64,000 bases of DNA from Haemonchus contortus. Taxonomy: Eukaryota > Nematoda > Chromadorea > Rhabditida > Trichostrongylidae. Below, piece after piece: positions 58,375 to 64,000 of the stretch; position 1 is the first letter of the stretch; every line of letters begins with the position of its first letter. The notes under the pieces are model-generated. The model was not told where the DNA came from. It saw only the letters and a list, made by a program, of their open reading frames with translations, and did no database searches. The position numbers were made by a program, and so were the translations under genes. The stretch lies in assembly GCA_000469685.2 (NCBI GenBank), contig LS997564.1:42931740-42995739 (forward strand), written 5' to 3'.

Positions 58375-59565
58375 GGTCATGTCCCGAGAAGTATAAAGCA
58401 CACATCAGCTTAGCGGAGCTCTGCCCACAGTGGGCGTGACGTGCATCGAAATGAGCTGCACTGAGGACCATGATTTCAAATTCAGTCACAAGGCGGCTTC
58501 AAAACTGGGGTCTAAAGGTGGCTAGAGGTGTGCATTGGTAAGTTAGATCCAACTGGGGAGACTCACCCCCGATGGCGGGGCGTTCTCTAAAATGCAACGC
58601 TTTATAAAAACATTTATAACTCGGTTCGGAGAAAGCCAACAGAGCAGGAAAAAGTTGATGTAGGGAAGCATTGTCGAAGGCGTCTCCAGCATAAATGACA
58701 TCAGCGGAGGACCGCCCACAATGAGTGGAGCGTGCCTCAAAGTTCACATCGTTTCTTAAATTTATATACGAAAATTCATAGCTCCGGTTCCCGTGCACCT
58801 AGAAAGTTCAAAATTGGAAGGAGTATAGGCGGTGTGATGGGAACACTTATGGTGGGTGGCAGGACCAGATTCCGCCCACAGCGGGCGGGGTTTGAGCGGA
58901 AACTCATGGATCTTGTCCCAGTGAAACTAGAGCGTTCAAATTTTGTAGGAGCCCAGGTGATAGGATGGGAACACTTATGTTGGGTGGCAGGACCAGACTC
59001 CGCCCACAAGGGGGCGGGGTTTAAGCGGAAACTCATAGATACTGTCCCCGTGGACCTAGAAAGTTCAAACTTGGTAGGAGTACAGGCGACAGGATGGGAA
59101 CACTTATGGCGGGTGGCAGGACCAGATTCCGCCCACAGCGGGCGGGGTTTGAGCGGAAACTCATGGATCTTGTGCCAGTGAAACTAGAGCGTTCAAATTT
59201 TGTAGGAGCCCAGGTGATAGGATGGGAACACTTATGTTGGGTGGCAGGACCAGACTCCGCTCACAAGGGGGCGGGGTTTAAGCGGAAACTCATAGATACT
59301 GTCCCCGTGGACCTAGAAAGTTCAAACTTGGTAGGAGTACAGGCGACAGGATGGGAACACTTATGGCGGGTGGCAGGACCAGATTCCGCCCACAGCGGGC
59401 GGGGTTTGAGCGGAAACTCATGGATCTTGTCCCAGTGAAACTAGAGCGTTCAAATTTTGTAGGAGCACAGGTGATAGGATGGGAACACTTACGGCGGGTG
59501 GCAGGACCAGACTCCGCCCAAAGGGGGCGGGGATCGAGCGGAAACTTATAAATCCGATAAAGGCC
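58375..59565 (+). repeat. Satellite array with 257-bp dimeric repeat unit
   Basis: From 58780 monomers of about 128 bp alternate between two types. Type A carries 'cagattccgcccacagcggg' and 'tcatggatcttg'; type B carries 'cagactccgcccacaagggg' and 'tcatagatactg'. Like types recur at 257-bp intervals and are nearly identical, while A and B differ clearly, which is a higher-order (dimer) structure. The overlapping 66- to 149-codon frames are products of the repeat. More diverged relatives begin at 58375. Confidence 0.95.
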
Positions 59566-59654
59566 TATAATAGAAATCAGCCAATGTGGCTCCCTCTCTC
59601 ATGGCTAGAACCCCTAGCGCACGCGATAGCGTGCGTGGCCGCCTGGTGCTTTCA

Positions 59655-60420
59655 TAATTCAACAACGCGCGTTGTTTCAACCAACGACCCACCGACCGAC
59701 TGCGTTGCTGACCGTGCATTGGCAACGCTGGACCCGGTCGATACCGTTCAAGCAGCCCTGAACGCAATCTGTCCTGCGCTCTCAACGCAGGACCTGCAAC
59801 GCGATCGGTCGGTTTTCGGTGGAAACAACGCACGTCGATGAACACGAAGCATTCAATCGTTCGAGTGTCGTTCTGAAGTGTCCTAGAAGGTAACGGTGTT
59901 TCTAAGTGACACTTACATATGCCACCCTTTCGCGCTGATGGTGAGTACGAAACTTGTCTGACTACTCTGTGAAGCTTGACCCTAATCTGACCCGGTCTGG
60001 CTATAAATCTACAGACCCTTTGCCCTGGTTGATGACGTGGGAGGCGTAGCAACGAAACCAGCCACTGTTAGTTTTCTACTCACCATCAGTGCTCAAATAA
60101 GTAACAGGGAAATCATACATAAATGCCCAAGCGTTTTCATCTTTTCTCGGGAGGTTCATATATGAACGAAGGAAGCGAATAGGAAATTTCTACAGAACGG
60201 AACTTTCATCAGTTCGGGCTGGGACAACAATGTTCGGAAAGACGATGTTTCTTCGAAATAACGATGACGAGACAGCCGACGGTTTGAAAGTTAATGATTG
60301 AGCACATGAGCCTCAGACATCCAGTCTTTTTGGAAGCGGGATGTCATCCTCTTCATAGGCTTCACGACAACTCAACGAATTTGGTATGTCAAACCACCAA
60401 GACCATATTCGACCGAATTC
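59655..60420 (+). repeat. Inverted partner of 35930-36625
   Basis: Same element as at 36 kb in opposite orientation, including ggaggttcatatatgaacg and the cgatcggtcg-type motifs. No supported ORF. Confidence 0.7.
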
Positions 60421-61480
60421 CGGGAGTACAGTAAAATAGAAGCATAAAATAAGTTCTGAGGAGTGACACCCATTGAAGAACTAAATCGAAAATATGACTT
60501 TCAGAGGAATGGTTTAATCAAAAAATCATTCAGTTCTACTATAAAACGGTTTCATAAGGAAGCTGTGACCGCTGCTGTTGCAGACTGGATGAGAATAAAA
60601 TACAATGTGGAAAGAAAGAAAATTCAATATTCCATGAATTTATGTAAAATAAAAAAACAAACACATAATAAATAATAAGCACTTATATGAACGAACAGCA
60701 CTTTTACGTCGTTTCTACCGAAGACATGTGACATTCTTGATTTGGAGGCAAGGACCATGCATCTTTCAGAGGACTCAAAGTCGAGCTTTGATTTCTTGGT
60801 CGCCTTCCTCCACTGCTGAAATGTGAACATCGCTCCTGTCACGTTTTCCCATGTATAATTTTTGCAATTACTGGTGTCCGGAGTTATTCGTTTATAAAGA
60901 TAGTAGAGTAACGATATTTTAGCAGTCATAGGTGCCGTCTCCTTAATCTGGGGATCACACTTATCAGATCTCAGCTACTCTGAACCCCATGTATAAGAGC
61001 AGTTTGATTTTTCCATCTCCACCTCGCCTTCATCATTTATATTCATACGGGAATACTCGTTCTTGAGCCGAGGACCAGACTGTTAGGATTCGTAGTCGAG
61101 GGCCACGGTCCCATGCCCGAGGGCCTGGTCTGCCGACTTATGATCCAGATCTGCCGGATTTGGATCTTGGTCTCCCTGCTTCGGACCTTATGTTATAGCT
61201 TATCGGCTTGGGAACATGTTTTTCTCTATGATTGAAATGATGTAGACGATGTAAAAATTGAAAAATTAAATCGCTTTTATCTGTGAACCGTCTTATCTAT
61301 GGAATTTCATAGTAGTGATTCTTCACCTGATTCGCATAGTCCGTATTTGTCGCTCGGAACCGGCGCAACATCTGAAAAGCGATTAGTATCTCACAAATTA
61401 ATTATGCGTCTTACTTGAACAAGAACTCTTGGTGGTGATGTCCGCTACTTCAAGAAATTGTACCGGTAACTGCTCACAGC
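60421..61480. other. No gene recognised
   Basis: AT-rich. A 70-codon plus-strand frame at 60463-60675 is lysine-rich without family signature or splice sites. Confidence 0.4.
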
Positions 61481-61689
61481 GTGGGCTGAGCTGATCGCGG
61501 GCATTTGAATGCAGACGATAGGCCCCAGTGACAGGCTGGCCTACGAACACCCGCGTCACATCATAAATGTTAATGTCACCTTATGTATCTCGGTTAAATG
61601 CAACGGCGTCCGCGGAAGCCGATACGCACTCGCAAGGCACAGTGAATGTGAAAAGTATGCGAGGGTCTCCGGTGCAAGGACGGCATTGA

Positions 61690-64000
61690 AGGGCAACTAG
61701 GCTAGTCCAAAAGTTCCGCAATGTACAGAAGACTCGCATTGCGACGCTAAATGCTGGCACGTTAACGGGACGCTGGTACGAATCAGCAGAAGCCCTAGAG
61801 CTTCGACGAATCGATTTCTAAGCCACGCAGGAAACGACGTCGTCCTGCTGCAAGTCCAGTGACATTGGCCACTGCTTCAAAGCAGTTCTTTGTGGTGGCC
61901 CCGAAACCACCAACGGCGCTGGGATAATAGTCTCTGATTCGATAGTAAAAGTTGAACGCTATGATGACCGCCTAATGAAGATGCAGTCATCGAACGCCAA
62001 AAATACCATCTCTTCTCAGTATATGGTCCGCAGACTGGATGCTGGACGAGCAAACTAAGGACAAGTCCTGGAACCTGCTCGATAAAAAGACAGCTGAAAT
62101 ACCGTTACCAGAAGCTATAGTTGTCGCGAGTGACCTCAACGATCACGAGGGCGCTACGAAAGACGGTTTCAGCTCTCATGGTGGTTTTGTGGGTCACGTA
62201 ACACTGGTGGCAAGCGAATCTTCGAGTATCTCGCCAGACTCGCATAATCATAATTGTAAACACGAAATATCGAAAACGTGACTCTCATCTCATCACCTTC
62301 TATAGCGATGAGAACAGAACACCAGTTCATGCATGGTCAGACACCGTGATCAGGGGCTCGTAATAAACGCGAAGACAGTACCCTACCTGGGACGGTCGCA
62401 ACACAACACCGACCACTACGGTAAAGATCGCCCCGCCGAAACCGAAACTAGCTGAAAGGTGTGGGCCAGCGAGAATCAAGTGGTGGCGACTGAAGGAAAA
62501 TTAAGCGGCTGTCGTTTGCCGCATCCTATTACCAGAGGTAAGGACAGTCGATGAAGCTTGGAAGGGAGCTGTCGAAAAGATAACCCCGGTTGCGCACTGC
62601 ACAACCGGCATGACCAAGTCTGGACGGCGAAAGGTTGACAAGCATACTGGCTGTGGATGGACCGTCTCTCCATATATAAAGCGGTAATTTCGTGTGTCTG
62701 TTTGTGGGCCGGTTTGTGCGTCCTCCCGAATGCCACGTAGGCACGATGAAGAGGAGAATATTACGCGAGCGCGGTGAGGAAGCAGTCGTGAAATGGAAAG
62801 TCAATCAATACTGCTTATATTAGCCCTCTAACAAGTGGTAGTGGGCAAGGTATGGTGCACGCGTTAGCAGGTATAGCCCGTCTGGTTACAGAGATAAAGT
62901 CCATGAGAAGAAAAAGCAATACCACGCATTTCTTCTCAAAAAGGCACTGACACATGGAAGCGCTATCAGATAACGAAGAAATAGGCAAAGAAGACCGTTG
63001 CTTCTGCGGAGGCAGCTCATTATGCCGATCATAACGAGAAAGTCGAGTCTCGCGATGGTGAGCGGTACGCGGTATTACCGACTCGCAAAAACACGCAATC
63101 GCCAGACCGATTATATAGAAAAGTCCATTGGATAAATCACGCAAACGGTCATCTCTTATCAGATCGCGGGCAAACATAGACGATGACGAGATTACTTAGA
63201 AAACATCTCAACATTCGAAATTGCTCATTCCGCCATCCTCGCTCTACGCCACCCTACGGTCCCGTTCGGAAGATAACCATGAAGGAGACCATTATATCTA
63301 TGAAGAGGATGAAATCAGGCAAAGCAACTGGTCCTGACGCATTGGCGGCGGACTTGTGGAAATCAAGGAGCTGGAGTCCTGCAGGTGACGGTGACGGAAC
63401 GTTATACGGCATGCCTTACGACAGCACGGCGTTCTCGAAGAGCTTAACGAGTGGGTATGCATCCTTTACTCTAGTCCAAAGAACCGAGTACAGAGGCCGC
63501 GAGCTTATCGGAGGGTTTTTCAATTTACGTTGGATTACACCGAGACTCTGCGTCATATCCACTACCATTTGTTGTCGTCAAGGATACCACTACAAGATCT
63601 CTAGAAGTCGGCTCCGTAGACGCCTATTTATGCCAATGACGTGATGCTCACCAGGGAAGACAAAAGCGGGCTCCAGCAACAGGTGGAAACCTGATCCGAC
63701 CACTGATCCGAGCGAGCCAGGCTCTACCAACGTCTCACACGGGCAACAACATTCAAGTATCTCGGGTCGGCAATTGCGTCTGACTGCAGCCTGGCTTGAG
63801 ACAATTCTCGCGTGAATGCAGCGTGGTTGAAGTAGCATTCGACGATAGCCGTACTTCGCGATAAGAACATGTCTGAGCGTCTCTAATCTAAGATCTATAG
63901 AACTGTCACCAGGACGGTCCCAATTTAAGTGCTGGCCTGCGACCAAAGAAGTTGAAGCCCGTGTCAGTGTGATGGAGACCAGATGATGCTAAGATGCTGC
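61690..64000 (+). pseudogene. Decayed RTE/BovB-like LINE (endonuclease and RT remnants), runs off the window
   Basis: Translated in shifting frames it contains RIATLNAGTLTGR, an endonuclease core (DLNDHEGATKDG, 62130-62175), RDSHLITFYS, ARIKWWRLKE, GPVRKITMKE with KSGKATGPDALAADLWKS (63265-63365), ANDVMLTRED (FADD box decayed) and FKYLGSAIASD. The order matches the RTE-like LINE common in strongylid nematodes (family named from memory). Many stops, frameshifts and an internal deletion between 63370 and 63630 show it is long dead. The 5' end may begin near 61500. Confidence 0.85.

Noticed and set aside
58732..59551. Overlapping frames up to 149 codons (WEHLWRVAGPDSAH and similar)
   Set aside because: Translation of the 128-bp satellite; the 257-bp period is not a multiple of three, so no frame persists.

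Overview
The window looks like euchromatic nuclear DNA of a clade V nematode, probably a strongylid or hookworm-like parasite. The grounds are compact nematode-type splice sites (GT...TTTCAG), a closely spaced same-strand gene pair with an intercistronic layout typical of nematode operons, proteins that read as nematode orthologues, and a dense load of RTE-type LINEs, Penelope-like elements, tRNA-derived SINE-like repeats and foldback elements. The species is inferred; no database was searched.

Host genes. Three multi-exon genes lie on the + strand in the first 30 kb, each rebuilt by hand from splice sites with all phases closing: cytochrome c oxidase subunit 6B (6823-9376, 4 exons, 121 aa), complex I subunit NDUFC2/B14.5b (11246-18407, 4 exons, 139 aa) and tubulin-binding cofactor C (18659-29285, 8 exons, 310 aa). 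NDUFC2 and TBCC are separated by only about 250 bp, with a poly(A) signal followed by a candidate trans-splice acceptor, so they may form an operon. Two neighbouring genes encode respiratory-chain subunits. A tRNA-Gln(UUG) gene lies at 3579-3650 (-). A TPR-like 3' gene end at 1705-2523 is less certain.

Mobile DNA. The introns are full of insertions. NDUFC2 intron 1 holds a Penelope-like element with terminal inverted repeats, a 12-bp target-site duplication and a hammerhead-like motif. NDUFC2 intron 2 holds an RTE-type LINE with an uninterrupted endonuclease-RT ORF and a 12-bp duplication. The largest cox6B intron holds a 540-bp foldback. A second RTE (29921-33090) has one frameshift and sits in one arm of an inverted segmental duplication (28985-35292 versus 53818-56878) whose other arm keeps the empty site.

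From about 35 kb onward the window is repeat country: a gene-like repeat family with conserved intron boundaries (36.7, 46.5 and 51.9 kb), a SINE-like repeat, minisatellites, long alternating purine and pyrimidine tracts, a 53-bp-arm hairpin, a Tc1/mariner-type MITE next to mariner debris, a 257-bp dimeric satellite (58.8-59.6 kb) and a decayed LINE running off the right edge.
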